From contig JAHBBC010000004.1 in NCBI GenBank assembly GCA_019915015.1, forward strand, positions 186,001 through 250,000: a DNA stretch of 64,000 nt, given 5' to 3'. Source of the stretch: Auriscalpium vulgare (taxonomy: Eukaryota > Basidiomycota > Agaricomycetes > Russulales > Auriscalpiaceae). Shown here in pieces: positions 47,313 to 59,484 of this stretch; position 1 is the stretch's first letter; each line of letters begins with the position of its first letter. The notes under the pieces are model-generated. The model saw only the letters and a program-made list of their open reading frames with translations, was not told the origin of the DNA and searched no databases. Made by a program: the position numbers and the translations under genes.

Positions 47313-49132
47313 TTATACGACCCAAGTGTTATGTCTGCGAGCAACGAGGCGCTGCGAAATAACAAACATAACCGCGGCAACCGTCATCATTGCCTACAAG
47401 CACCCGGAATAAATATCAGGAAGTAAAACGGAACAATGCGAGAAGTACGTACAGCGCTGAATGCGATAGGTTTGGACCATGGAAACGTTGATCCTAGCAA
47501 CGCGCCGTCGATGGGGGTACCGGTGAGGGCGCCGATGGAGCCGAGCGCAAAAGCGAATCCCATACGTATTCTATGGACCGAAGATTCAGCGTCCGCTCAG
47601 ATGCAACGCCACTGGCAGAGAATCCGCACCCGAGCTCTTTCTCGTTCTTGCTCATTTTGCTGAGAACCGGAGAAAGCAACGCGAACCCTGTGTCGGAGAT
47701 GAAAGGTAATCTTCAGCGGGTATGGCGAGTGTCACTTACAAGCTCCCGCGAAGAAGCCGTAGATGATGGCAAAGGCAACCACCCCTCCGACGGACTTGAC
47801 GGCGAAGAACGACCATGCAAGGATGGCGCACCCGATGGACGCCACGGCGATCATGTTCACAGGCCCGTACGTCTCTGCGAGGAGGTTCGGCAGGATGCGC
47901 CCAGGGATACCCGCGCCGTTCATGATTGTCAGCTGCGATGGTACGGACTTGGTCAATATAAATTCTTCCAGAGCTTTAACAATTCTCCTACCGTGTAGAA
48001 AGCAAATGTTGGATCCATGCCGTGCAGAATGGTATAGAGCTGCATATAAAAATCTGCGAGATTTGAATGAGCGATTCCCATATCGCTACCCAGACCTGCG
48101 GACTCACAAGGAAAGTACAGTCCCCATTGAATGAATATGCCGCTGTTCGATTCGACATCAGCCTCGTAGCATGTGTGGCGAGCGCAATCGTACACACCCA
48201 ATTGCAAGGCACATGTACGGAGCGTCTGTGATGAGGTCTTTTAACTTCGTCGGCTGCTCCGACGTGTTGGCCGACTTGCGCGGGTACGCAGTCATACAGA
48301 AATTCGCCACGACCAGCATTCCAAGCACCAGGAATGCAGACGCGCGGACGCTCCACCCAAATGAGATTGGATGATGGAGGAGTTGGTTCAGCATGATTGG
48401 AAAGAATGTGCCGCCGACGGGCACACCTCAAATCATCGTGGTCTCAGTACGCCACGCATTTAGACAAGGCAAACGAATTGCGTACCACACGACGCGATTC
48501 CCATGGCAAGTGTCCGGCGGTTGCGCCAGTGTTCAGCCTGGACGGCCAGAGCGGGAACGTAAACCATGCCGCCTCCGATGCCCATACCGACGCCTTGCGA
48601 GAGAAAAAGTTGATAATATTTGTCCGTGTGGGCGATGGAGAGCATCATGAGCCTGGCAACGTGTTTGTCACCGAAATAACAATATGCCAATGGAGATGTA
48701 CTCACGAAAAGACATATATCACAGAGCCGAGAGCGACTACAACCCGGAAGTGTCCCTTGTCGTATAGTTTTCCGGCGGGGAGCCCAGTTGCGATAAAAAG
48801 AAAGACTTGCGTAGCGCCGATCCAGCTGACGCGCGTCGCAGACGCAGCATGGGAGCGAGTGTAGAGGTCCTGGTAGATACCGAATGAGTATGTATAGCCA
48901 AAAGTTGCAGCGATAGCCAGCCAGCTGCCAATGGAGCGGATTAGAAAATGAAAAGGAGAAACAGAGCCATTTCCACGACTCACGCGCCAAACAGAGTCAA
49001 CCAAGCGGCCCTGCCGCCATCTACTCGCCGCGCGACTTCAATGAGGTTGCCCTCCGTGGATTCTGTGGTCGAGCTACCGCCAGCTGCGCCTTTTTCTTGG
49101 GCAGAGCTTAAGTTCTGAGGGGGAAAGTCCAT
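47313..49132 (-). CDS. Major facilitator transporter, monocarboxylate-permease type
   Basis: The ATG at 49132 begins a soluble N-tail (MDFPPQNLSSAQEKGAAGGS), then AAWLTLFGA and helix 1, WLAIAATFGYTYSFGIYQDL, typical of fungal MCT-like permeases. The rest follows in order: WIGATQVFLFIATGLPAGKL, VGMGIGGGMVYVPALAVQ with EHWRNRRTLAMGIASC, and a cytosolic loop (YPRKSANTSEQPTKLKDL). Next are IMNGAGIPGRILPNLLAETY, VGGVVAFAIIYGFFAGAC, GFALLSPVLSKMSKNEKELG, MGFAFALGSIGALTGTPIDG and AMMTVAAVMFVISQRLVARR. It stops at 47313-47315. It would export or import small organic acids at the plasma membrane; substrate unknown. A broken copy lies at 55490-56720. Confidence 0.88.
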
Positions 49133-50364
49133 GGTCGCGCGTAGAGTATTCCGTTGAGGGAGGGAAAAGAGAAGAAACAGCCGCTAGCAATGGAAGAGGG
49201 ACGATGGGTTACGACGGTACGAAGCGTGGTCGCTCTGCCGGAAAATGGCGGCTACGGTCCTTGTGCTTCCATATCCGTGGAGACCCAGCCCTAAATTGGG
49301 CTGTGGTGGGAAGCGATTAGATACGCGAGAGTTCCACGATGATATGATGAGCGTCGTGGTGCTGACTGCCACAATGCCAGAGTGAGCGGTGATTGCAGTA
49401 CGTACGGGCGGGTGATTTTCGAATCTGTGCCATGCTGCCTTCACCCTCATTACCCGGTAAGCGACTCACATGGATGCTGCTGATGTTCCAGGTGATGGGT
49501 TCCCGGCGGCGACTTCGCATCTTTCCGATGCTCCGGGGTCAGAGCCAGCCATCTATCCGAGATCCGCAGTTCCCATTCAGTGTGAAGCTCCAAGAACCGG
49601 CGGCAAACCACAAAATAGACGAATTTGGGCCACATCATGCGCCACCAAGCAAGCGGTTGAGCTCGGAACCACCGTCGTCTGCCCAACTTGCCGCGTGCTG
49701 TGTGCAACGCTGCGAGAGAAAGGACAGAATAACGTCAGTCTGTTTTCTAGAGACGCACAGAGAATGGCGCACCTTCGAGAAGCTGCACGCTGTGACGCCC
49801 TTGGTATTCGCTGCACCCGGATACCCCTACGTGGAAATCTCAAAAGTCCGGGTTGGCGGCCGAGGTCCACCCGCATGATGAACGCGCACTCGGTTCTGGC
49901 GCTGACGCCCGTAGCGGCACAACGCGATCCTGCCGATAAGCACTGATGGCTCGCATGCGCTCACACGCTGTGCATATGCTGCGGTGCACCGTGAGTAATG
50001 AAGGCTCAACATGACGGCAAGATTCGAAGGCTCAACATGACGGTCATCTCGTTGGCTCCAGAGCCTCGAACGTTCAGAGCGCAGGCTGCGAAACATGGCT
50101 GATTGCATCATCAAGTCGTGAGGAAAGGCATACGATGAAGTCGGGATCGTCAAGAGTCGTTCCAGGATGGATGTTGTCTCTGAGCTACATAAGGCAGGGT
50201 GCGACAAGGCGTCGGCGGCCAACCACCGGCCCAACACAACCGGCACTGCCCGGTCCGGCTAATCGAATTCCCCGAGTTTCAGGCTGATGCTCTGTAGTCT
50301 GCGCGTAACTCCAGGGGGCACGAAGCCCATCTCGACAAAAGCTATGGTATTAGATACAAGCCTT
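49133..50364. other. Upstream region of the MFS gene; possible orphan exon
   Basis: Minus strand 49460-49730 reads WWRMMWPKFVYFVVCRRFLE then LHTEWELRISDRW between a CTCGCAG acceptor and a GTGAGT donor. It looks like a genuine exon, but I cannot extend or name it. Nothing else is supported. Confidence 0.35.
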
Positions 50365-52160
50365 CTACATGGGAGGCGCATCGCAGATATCCATGTCCCA
50401 CTTTGGTTCACTGTCCATTGGCACAATGTCACCCGCGTACCCATTCGCCGCGCGCACTTCGTGTCCGTCTTCCAACTCGAGGCTGATTGAGATCACACGG
50501 GCCGGGGCTTTGCCCCCCGCCTCACCTACGAATCCTCGGTCGACGTGGGTGCCCTGCGTCACATTGTACGGCCTGCAGTTGGGGCGTTCGACGTGAACGT
50601 GCGTGGGCAAACGTGATGAAGAAAATCGCACGACGATTCGTCAGATGGCCGGTAGTTACTGAGGATGCGGAACATTCGGGTCGCGCCAATAGACAGGGTG
50701 ACGCCTAAAGGGAGTCGGGCTAGTACTATGAAGGAAATCATGGTGGAACATACCGGTGACAATCTCGAACATCTGACGGTCAATTTACAGTCGTCAACTG
50801 ATGATGATGGGGCTTGGAAACGGATTTACGCACCACATTCCACGGATCTGCTCAGCATTTCTGAGTCAGCATAGATCATAAGAAAATGCAAATGAATATA
50901 GGCACCGTTCAGATTCATGCTGATGACAACCTACGGTAGTGAATGCTGTATCAGAACATCGACCGTTATATTTGGGACAGCGGACTTACCAACGCCGGCA
51001 CTTCAGCAAAAATCGCCAATCCAAGCCATATCAATCCCTGCGCGTGCGCCGCGGCAAGTAAGCACCGTCCGCACGCGCATTCCCGCATGACGCACCTGGT
51101 TCCACAGCAGCAACCAAAGACCTCCACCCCCACCAGGGATAGGAGCATCTTGAACGCGGTGGCGTAATATTCCTGCCAGCATGAACCCGAGAAGAACAAC
51201 GTCCGACACAACAACGCCGATGACGCTGACGACAGCTTTTCCCGAGTCCACGGGAATACATTCGTTGGCGAGCACGGAGAAGACTGACCGGACCTATGCA
51301 TTTTCAGCGATTGACCTTAACAAATAGATAGCGACAAACTATCGTTATGTCTGCGAGGCAAAGTCACTGCGGTCAGCATAGACGAACAGGATCAGAACGG
51401 CACGGCCTACAGCGGATGTTAAGGGCGATGCTGGTCAGCCAGACCACAGAGGTGATTGTCATTACAAGGATATTTCGACGCCATAGTGCCGCTCTGCGCA
51501 AAGACGGCGATGTTGAGTAGTGAGAATTATTGCCATGCCGCGAGGAGACGTACACTCTGAGGAGAATGAGCAACGATGCGAGCCCGAGACTGATGTAAGA
51601 GAATGTCTACAATGTCGTGAGTAAATAACCGAAACAACGTCGCACACAGCAGATACGTACGTAGATGGAGGCGTCCCATGCCTACACATGGATGGTTAAT
51701 TTACGGTCTTGCCTTCGCGCGGAGGGGCGGAACGAAACTTACCGTGCAGTCTCCGAGCCCGTCAATATCCTTTGTCGCAACAAAGATCGCTAGAGCCGCG
51801 AGCATCGACAAGCGGCACCCAGTATACACCCAGACGGTCCACTGGTACGGCCTATTTCCAAGGATCATGTCGATCTCGAAGCCGCTGGTCGTCACAATCT
51901 CCCAGCTGAAGTCAAATCAACGACGACGCATTTCCGTCGAAACGTTGACCCGCGTACATTGCCAGTCCTGCTGCAACGTGCACCAGCTGAACAAGGGCCC
52001 CTAGAACATACTGAGTCGTCAGTCAACCGCGGCGTGGCAATGACAATGCTAACTTACCATCGAGTTTTGCAATGATTTCCGGATTGTTCCAGTTCGTCAT
52101 GTAGCACCAGGGATTGGAAGACGAGGCACCGTGAGCTGGACACTAAAAAAATAACAAGGA
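50365..52160 (-). CDS. Seven-helix membrane protein, same family as 19586-21069
   Basis: Exons in minus order: CPAHGASSSNPWCYMTNWNN, then LAMYAGQRFDGNA and GNRPYQWTVWVYTGCRLSML, then AALAIFVATKDI. SLGLASLLILLRVYVSSRHG and RNILVMTITSVVWLTSIALN follow, then VVSDVVLLGFMLAGIL, GLIWLGLAIFAEVPALV and LSIGATRMFRILSNY. The soluble tail is RVISISLELEDGHEV...KWDMDICDAPPM with TGA at 50365-50367. Helix order and IGATRMFR match the gene at 19586. The first exon probably starts slightly upstream of 52160. One join between the SNYRPSDESSCDF exon and the soluble tail is out of frame with the splice sites I can see, so either a site is missed or the gene has a frameshift there. Confidence 0.68.
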
Positions 52161-53558
52161 AACGAGTCACTTGCTTGCGTTACCAGTTCTATTCATACGC
52201 ACCGAAGACGATCACCCGCCCGTGTTGCGATCTACACGAGCACCCAGTACGGTACGTACGTGAAGACGCCCCTACCCATAACGTGAATCGCAGCGCCCAG
52301 GGAGAGAATTATCTGATAGAACTCACAAGGCGCCACTGTGGATTTGCTCTGAATCTTGCTGAGACGCAATCTTGATGACGAATGTGATGTCCGCCGGTTC
52401 GAGAATGTTTCATGAGCTCGCAACGGCGTCGGCTTTGTGGGGACGCCATGTGTGCTCTGGTCGATGCCAGCAGCGCGAAGAAGCTTGCTTCTATCATTTC
52501 TCCGCGTTCCTTGTTCTTCGAGCGGCGCGCTCGTGTCTGCGGTCCAAAACCAGAGCGAGATCAGGACAGGTCTACGGAGCAGACGCACCTCCGGATGGAA
52601 AGCACGATATTTCGGGTCTTGCGGTGAAAGAACAACGCCTCGATGCCAGAGATTCTCGGGAGTAGTACTGGTGACAATTGGCCCAGGCATTGGAGGAAAA
52701 GGATGCGAAGGTCTGCACCGCCGACAGGCGCCGACGCTCATGCATCATGCGAGCACGGATTGCAAGGACCTGGGAGTCCAAACGTGCTGTTGAGGGCTGT
52801 CCAGTCAGTGAGGACAAAAAAAAGCTCATAGCGACGATGCGATCCCTTACTCCGGACCAAGCAGTCTCCTGTAGTGTCGCGCCGAATCAAAGATGTCCTT
52901 GACGGCACCCCGGGACCTTTCCGCAGGGTCCGCATTCTTTATTGATTCTTCAGGAGCGATACACACCATGCGTGCCGGACGCTGACGGTGCGCAGGGGAT
53001 TCCGGGGTTCGGTGTGATGCCGGATTGTGACATCGAGTGACGGCACTGTGATGGTCACAGCAACGGCAAGGCAACCGAAAGCACAGACTCTCACATCTCT
53101 AGCGGAGACCATCATGGCGCGCCCAAGACCTCCGCGATGCGCTTTGGCTTGCGCCGGCCGAAGGGTCACGATTTTATGCCGGCAAAACTGACACATTGTC
53201 TAGCCAGAGCGCTTTCTCTGGCATCGCAGCCCTGGTTCGTCTTACGATATCGCTTCTTCTCTGCTCTGGGGTTTTTCTCCTTTATCCTGTGTTCTTTTCT
53301 CACTCTCTGGCGGACTACGTGATTGAAACCTTGGTGCCCTAGTACAGCTCCACCATCACGGAAACTGCGCCCGGAGTAGCGCTGTCTATAACGCCTTGAT
53401 TGGTCTGCCTGATTGTGTTCTGCTACGCTTCGCTCGGGCAGTATTATCTGCAACATACATCCAGAACTCATCTGATAGTCTTCTGATGTATATTCCTAGA
53501 TGGATTCTCACCGGGAAAAGGGATTGATTCGTGACAAGGTAACTCAGGAACCCGAACC
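52161..53558. other. Unassigned
   Basis: A 169-codon minus frame (52232-52741) and shorter ones are present without signature. The right end must hold the hydrolase promoter. Confidence 0.35.
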
Positions 53559-55001
53559 ATGTCCAGCAGCTTAAAAACAGTGATGCTTCTCTGCCCCGTC
53601 GCAATGGCCATCGCATCCCCGTCTGCTGATGCTCATGGGCCCTTTTCCGCTGCTTCTTACATTCTCCAATGCCCTCAGGTGAAGCGCTATAGCGATGTCC
53701 CCTTCAAGTTCAAGGCGACTCGATTTTCGTCGACACTTCCTAAAAGCCGCCTGACGGGTGCGCACACCGTCAATCTGCTCCTCACCTGCGCCATCGGCGG
53801 TAGTGAGTCGCCTATTGTTTGAGAATCTGTACCGGCTGCTGACGATTGACCAGGTGCAGAATGGTGGGTGCCGCTGCTAAGGCGTTTATTCTCAGAGCAA
53901 CACAGCAGCGCGGTGCGTGTCGGTGCTGCGTGGGTCGTCGAGGCGCCGAACCACGGCGACGGTGGCGTTCTCAACGAGGTCCTGCTAAGAAGCTACTACA
54001 AGGAAGTCTGTGAGTCGGAACTCACAGTCTGCTTCCGCGTTCACGCTGCTGACGGTGCCTACAGTTCCCATGTCCCAGTACGGCGCTGCGATCAAAGCGC
54101 TGTTGGAGTCGCCGCATATGCACTCTGGCGACCGCACGAATCTGGTCGCGATGACTCATTCCGCAGGTGTCGCGGCTCTGTCAGTGTGCATCGATCTTCC
54201 GATGACAGATAGGTTCTGACGGATCCGTGCAGGTTTTTTGCGATGCCCATGGCAGGCTTGTCCTCAAATTTCTCCTCTATCTTCATGATTGAAGGCACCG
54301 AGATCCCTTCGAGGTATCTGAGGTACCTCGCGCATCATGTCAACGCCTACAAGGCCTACAATAAATCCCGGCCTGCAAAATGGGGATCTTATGATGATGC
54401 CGTGAAATTTCTGCGCACGCGCGAGCCGTGGAAGGCCTTCCACCCCGAGGCGTTCGATCAATTATGCGTAGGTTTCCCACCGGATTTAAATGTGCATTTA
54501 TTCATGCGATTGGATGCGCTGCTGGCTACAGAAAACACACTTTACGACCACCGAGAGCGGCGACGTCGTGACGAAAACACCGCTGGAGCAGGAATCCGCC
54601 ACCTGGGCCGATTTTGAGAATGCGCCTGAGTTCGAGAGGTCTCTCGAGGCCGCCGCAGGTGTCATCCCAATGCACATCGTTGTCGGAGCAGTTCGAGGAC
54701 TTTGGTGCGAGTTCGGCTGGAATGCAGAGCACTATTTTGTGCTGACCTCCCTCGGCTAGGTCCAAGAAGCTCGAAGAGGCTTTGACCGTGCAACACCAGA
54801 TGCTTGAACGGCGGGGAGCTACATTTACAGTCATCGATGGAGCGGGGCACTACGTGAGTGCTCTCATTTATATGAGAACTGCTCTAGTTCTGACTGCCGG
54901 ATGCGTCACTGCAGATTCCTCAAGAAAAGCCGGACGAGCTGTCACGGGTTATTCTTGATATTTTGGTGCGGATGTCGCCCTCGCCGCGCGCTAGACTTTG
55001 A
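53559..55001 (+). CDS. Alpha/beta hydrolase (AB hydrolase fold)
   Basis: The ATG at 53559 begins MSSSLKTVMLLCPVAMAIAS. A mature part DVPFKFKATRFSSTLPKSR leads, after a GTAGTG intron, to AEWWVPLLRRLFSEQ and EAPNHGDGGVLNE, a family block around the oxyanion region. The nucleophile elbow is AMTHSAG (THSAG for the usual GHSAG). Then FFAMPMAGLSSNFSSIFMIE, PSRYLRYLAHHVNAYKAYN and KFLRTREPWKAFHPEAF follow. The exons KTHFTTTESGDVVTK and SKKLEEALTVQHQMLERRG lead to VIDGAGHY, which carries the catalytic His, and IPQEKPDEL ... RMSPSPRARL with TGA at 54999-55001. Several relatives are annotated as peroxisomal-like hydrolases of fungal secondary metabolism. Substrate unknown. A broken C-terminal copy is at 28293-28640. 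Confidence 0.82.
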
Positions 55002-55489
55002 ATGCGGGGACCGTTGACGGACAGTGGCTGAGATGTTCAAATGCATGGGCTGGTGATATTATGGCCAAAATTCACATGTACGGCGATCATATGAGGCTAT
55101 GAATAAATGCACTGGTTGTTTTCTTCGCGGGACTACGGCTCTGTTCCGGCTTCGGGAGTGATCTATCCATAGCCATCGGGGCCTGAGTATAAAGAGGCAG
55201 AGCAAGTTTCAGGCAGGATTGCTCCCCGATTGCCGGACAACCGAGCGCGCATCGAATGGCAGTCGCTCGCGGACCAGCAGGAGCACCTTGCATCGTGGGC
55301 ATAGCAAAGAGGGCGTCCGCGAGACAGTACGATGAGCGAGGTCGACGAGGTCGGCTTATGCGCCACGCGCCCAAGAATGACCGCACCTTTCGTCGAGCGC
55401 TCCGGTGATAGCAGCCATCATCTCCGTATTCCATAGAGTACTGTACATTCACATCGAACATTTTGAGTGACAAAGATTCGATTCGAGCG
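55002..55489. other. No supported gene
   Basis: Minus frame 55087-55533 (148 codons) has no signature. It could be the far 3' part of the MFS pseudogene. Confidence 0.35.
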
Positions 55490-56720
55490 CTTACATGAAG
55501 CCCTCTTGCTCTCCCACTCGTAAGTAATTGCACTTACATCGCACCGGATACTCGAACAGTGCCACCAAGTTCCCATCCGTGCTGCAGTTCGTCCACAGGC
55601 ACATAAACCGTCGGACCGCGCCACCAGGCGACAGATCTCTCACGAGGGTACCAAACACACGAGGGCGCCAGCCGTCATCATCTCCTACCCTGAGATCCAT
55701 CACTTAGGCAGGAAATAAGGGTCAGAGGAAGGCACGTACGGCGCTGACCGCAATGACCGCGAGAATGTCGAACCGAGGAGCTAGCTGTTGATGGGAATGC
55801 CAGTGAGCGCTCACGACCAAGGCGAAGCCTATGTCATTCCGCATAACGCGTTTGAGCGATACGTGCGCTGCGCTCCGATGATGCAACGCACCAAATGTTT
55901 TCCTTGGTCATCCTTATGTTGCTGAACACCAGCGCGGAGAGAGAGATCCCAACTGCGCGTTAGCGTGGCGAAAGGCAGTACAGGGATGGACACGTACATG
56001 CACCCGAGAGGAAGCCGTACATGATGGCGAAGGCGACGAATCCGCTAACGGACTTGATGCCGTAGATAGCCCAGCGAGTATATCGCAGCAGAACATAGCG
56101 GACGCCATGACCACATTCAACGTGCTGTACTTCTGTGGGAAAATCCTGGGATATATGCAACCCGGTATCGCGGCCACGTTCAGAAGGACGAGCTGGAAAA
56201 GCAGAATAGGCATCAGTAGTCCTGTTGTAGCTTGGCAGTGAAAGGGAGCTGATAATGTAGAAAGCGATGTAGGGTTCATGCCGTGTGATGGGCCGCGTGC
56301 CTCCTGGAGGTATGTAGAAGTCTGCGTTGATATGTCAGCGTGGAGATCTCGTTCGAGGATCGCGGACTGACTGGGAAGTAAATCCCCCAGAGGTAAATGC
56401 CACAGGTCGTAACAGCCCGCTGCGGATTCGGTCAGCTGTCATTCGATGCGAGCGTGATCACTGAACACACCCTAGCGCAACACAAGTGGGACGAAGAGCT
56501 GCCTTGAGCGGATCTACTTGATGCCCGTCGCGGACGCGAGGTGATGTTGCGCATAGAGGTTCTGATAGATTGTAAGGCGTAGTTGAAACCGGATGTTGCG
56601 GCAATATCCAGCCAGCTGGGGAGAGGCGCATGAAGAAGACGGGCACTACGCACGCGCCAAAGAGAGCCAAGGACACCGCCGACAAGTGGCGGAGTTGAGA
56701 GCGACTACTTGAAGTCCTAT
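55490..56720 (-). pseudogene. MFS transporter pseudogene, related to 47313-49132
   Basis: Pieces of the MFS gene appear in order but in different frames. Near 56620 SWLDIAATSGFNYAL matches WLAIAATFGYTYSF. Near 56180-56230 VLLNVAAIPGCIYPRIFPQK matches IMNGAGIPGRILPNLL. Near 56020-56060 IKSVSGFVAFAIMYGFLSGA matches the VKSVGGVVAF part. Near 55790-55830 IGFALVVSA matches MGFAFALGS, and ALTGIPIN continues it only after a frame change. No continuous reading frame joins them. The gene has clearly decayed. Confidence 0.8.
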
Positions 56721-56961
56721 TTCTCTATGGACGTCGCAGACAGAGACACTGGCTTGAAGACGGACTGATATTGAGGTTTACCGAGGACGAGTGGGCGATG
56801 GAACTCGCGCGGGCAATGTCCGCGGCCGCAAGCGGCACCAAGCGGGACTGGAAAGAATTCAAATCTCCGCCGCGAATCTTCGGCAACGCGCGAACTCGCA
56901 AGGCGCCGTGCGTGGCCAGCCTCTCTGCTGTCTCGACGTTCGTCTCTCATCGACATCGACA

Positions 56962-58097
56962 ATGTCTCATGTTCCAGCACTCAACGAAGGTTTGCCCCTC
57001 AATATTGACGTCGAGGGTTCCATTCTCACAGAAACGATGTCCCGCGCCGCTCCGTGGAGCGAGGTATCGTCTCGGGTTGCCGACTTCACCCAACAGACAG
57101 GGGGCACTCAGAATCCCGATATCCAGCATCTGAGTTGTGAGTGCTTTTCACTTTTGTGTGCAGAACTGTGATCGCTGACCTCTTCTTGTAGCATCTCATG
57201 ACTTTTCGAGTGCGCTAGGGAATTCCACCATAGCCGATGTTTTTGGTACGGACACAGACCTGGATGCATTCGTCTCTCCGGGAGGTCGAGGAGATCGCCA
57301 ACGACACGGTAACACTTCCGAGAACACGCCGCTCGTCTCCGGGGCACCTACCCCAGAAATTCCATTTAACGCTCCTGTGCACCCCTTGGCGCCCTTCGAA
57401 ACACGTATCCCCAGTTCCGCGGCCATCGTCGAACCAACACCTACTCTCTTGTTGCAAGAGAGAGTGAACCAGCTCAAAGCCAGGTTACTCGCCCTCGAGG
57501 AAGAGACGTGGGCCGTGCCGGAGGAGTGCAAACGTATGGCGGAGCAGGAACGCGACCTCCACGAACGTATTGCGGACTTGCGGACGTTTTTCAGTCTAAA
57601 CGGGCAGGTGCGCAACGATACTTCTTCCGTTAGTTTCCTAATACTGATGTATGCTTTAGAACGTCCGGGCGGAGGAAGAAATCAAAGTACGACGCATGTT
57701 GATTCACGTCGAGGCAGCTTTAGCGGTGGCCGCGGGCCTGACACTCGGGAAAGCACACTCACCCTGGCAGTGTTCACGTCTGTGGAGGTCCGCCCTTTCT
57801 CTCGCGTGCAACGGCAGTATGGAGGATGGAGATAGGAAGGCGGCGGCGTTGAATCTTGTTCCACCCTCCCAACGCACTCCGTGCATCTCGAACCTGTTCA
57901 ATTCCCCCAAGGCTTTCTCTCTCGCAGTGACTCAGTCGTCCCCCCCGAGGTTCAACCCCCACCCGTGGTCCATCGGGAGTGTGGTTGCCCATCCACTTGC
58001 CCCTCCGCCCGACAATTACGCGGGCCTCATCGACAGATCTGGCTGTGACAAGGCTGCACTTACGAAAATTGCCGATGTCGCGCTCTCCTTTGCATAA
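56962..58097 (+). CDS. Uncharacterised coiled-coil protein
   Basis: The ATG at 56962 opens MSHVPALNEGLPLNIDVEGS. After a GTGAGT intron comes SSHDFSSALGNSTIADVFGT, then a Pro/Thr-rich linker. A strong coiled coil follows (LLLQERVNQLKARLLALEEE, CKRMAEQERDLHERIADLR). After a GTGCGC intron, NVRAEEEIKVRRMLIHVEAA and LAVAAGLTLGKAHSP continue to the end (YAGLIDRSGCDKAALTKIAD) with TAA at 58095-58097. It may be a gag-like or repeat-associated protein, since similar acidic coiled-coil frames occur in basidiomycete repeats. I cannot name the family. The part after residue 200 may contain a further missed intron. Confidence 0.6.
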
Positions 58098-58523
58098 GCC
58101 TTTGACTCTCTTCGCGGCCCCCTTCTGTTTACTCTCTTAGAGTACTGGTACCTGTGGCGCCTGACCGGGGTTGCCGGACTTGGGTGCGTATTACGGACCT
58201 TTTTGTCAAATTTCCTTATACTGTTTCTTACTCCTTGTTAGCTAGTCGCTGTGAGCATGTAAAGCTTTACATTCGCCGCCAGTGAATTGTGATGGGTAGC
58301 AAGCACAATTAAATGTCGAGTCGCAATGGTTGGACCAAATGTGATCTATGATGGCAACGACCCTCGCTACTACTCTCGCAGCCCGCCTGATTTTACGGCG
58401 AATACGAACACCCTGGTTGGTGACACGGCCCAACAAGAGTCTTCCTTGACATGCTCCTTTACTGATTTTCAAAATACTGACCACAGGATGCCTCGGAGCA
58501 CAAAGAACACCAAACCGACAGAG
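58098..58523. other. Intergenic, 3' flanks of two convergent genes
   Basis: An 82-codon plus frame (58326-58574) overlaps the end of family member E and has no signature. Nothing else is seen. Confidence 0.4.
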
Positions 58524-59437
58524 CTACTGCGGCGCAGGCGGGAGCCGCAGGACGGGGTACCACCTTCCCTCTGAGATATTAATCGCGCCTATGATCGTCA
58601 CGTCCTGCACGTGCACGCCTACCCCGATGTCCATCTCGTGTGGCGGCGCAGGCGTGCCCATCTCGCGGCGTGACGCGTGCTGGTGGCGCAAAACAATCAG
58701 CCGCGGTCTTAGGAATGTGCGGGATAGGATAGGAAGGGAACACGCACGGTCATGAACTCCTCGACGGTGCGTGCGATGTGCCACAGAAACGTAGCGATGT
58801 CGGGCGGGGGCAGCGGGCGGTGCGGGTCCAGCGAGCGGATCTGCATCGTATGCGTGTACTTGTGGTACCCCGGCCACTACGTGCATACAGCCATCAGTCT
58901 CCCGCATCCAAAAACGAGCAACCACACGCACCGTGATGCCCAAATCAACACTCACACACCCCTCCGGCGCGAGCCACGCGCGCTCCGCGCCGTCCACCAC
59001 GCGCGCGCGCCCGCCCAGCACGTCCGCCGCGCCGACCCCCAGCCCGCCCGCCGTGCCCGCGCGCACAAACCAGATCGGCGGCTCGGGGCGCGGCGCGCCG
59101 AGGCGCAGCGCGTCGGGGACGGGGAGCACGGCGCCGCGGCGCGCGTCGTACGCGTAGTCGAGCGGCACGCGGCCGCGGCGCGGGACGGCCTTGCCGCGCA
59201 CGACGGGCGCGCCGGACGGCGCGACGCCGAGCGCGGGCGCGGGGCCCGCCAGGCGCGCGAGGTAGCCCGCGGCGAAGGCGGGGGAGACGGCGGCGGCGAG
59301 GTAGCCGCCGCTGAGCACGGCGGGGGGCTGTGGTGCGGTCGTCTGCGGTCAGCGGATTGAGGTGGAGTGGGTGGGTGGTGGCGTACGAGTGCGGCGGGTG
59401 CGGGGGCTTTTGGTTTGGTCCGGTTCATGTTTGGCAT
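58524..59437 (-). CDS. WPGY family member E, 243 aa (uncharacterised)
   Basis: Four exons in phase 0: 59437-59387, 59327-58932, 58876-58748 and 58679-58524. Exon 1 is MPNMNRTKPKAPAPAAL. Exon 2 has LSGGYLAAAVSPAFAAGYLA, EPPIWFVRAGTAGGLGVGAA and ends DLGIT. Exon 3 opens WPGYHKYTHTMQIRSLD and ends EEFMT. Exon 4 ends VQDVTIIGAINISEGRWYPV then LRLPPAPQ. It is very GC-rich in exon 2. It is closest to member A in exons 3-4, whose lengths (129 and 156 bp) are identical, and it is the parent-like relative of the pseudogene at 22730-23278. It stands alone, 15 kb from the array, and shares a promoter module with A. Confidence 0.85.
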
Positions 59438-59484
59438 GGATAAATGGTGAGTGAGCGGTGAAGGTGGGAAGAGGGAGGGCGGGG

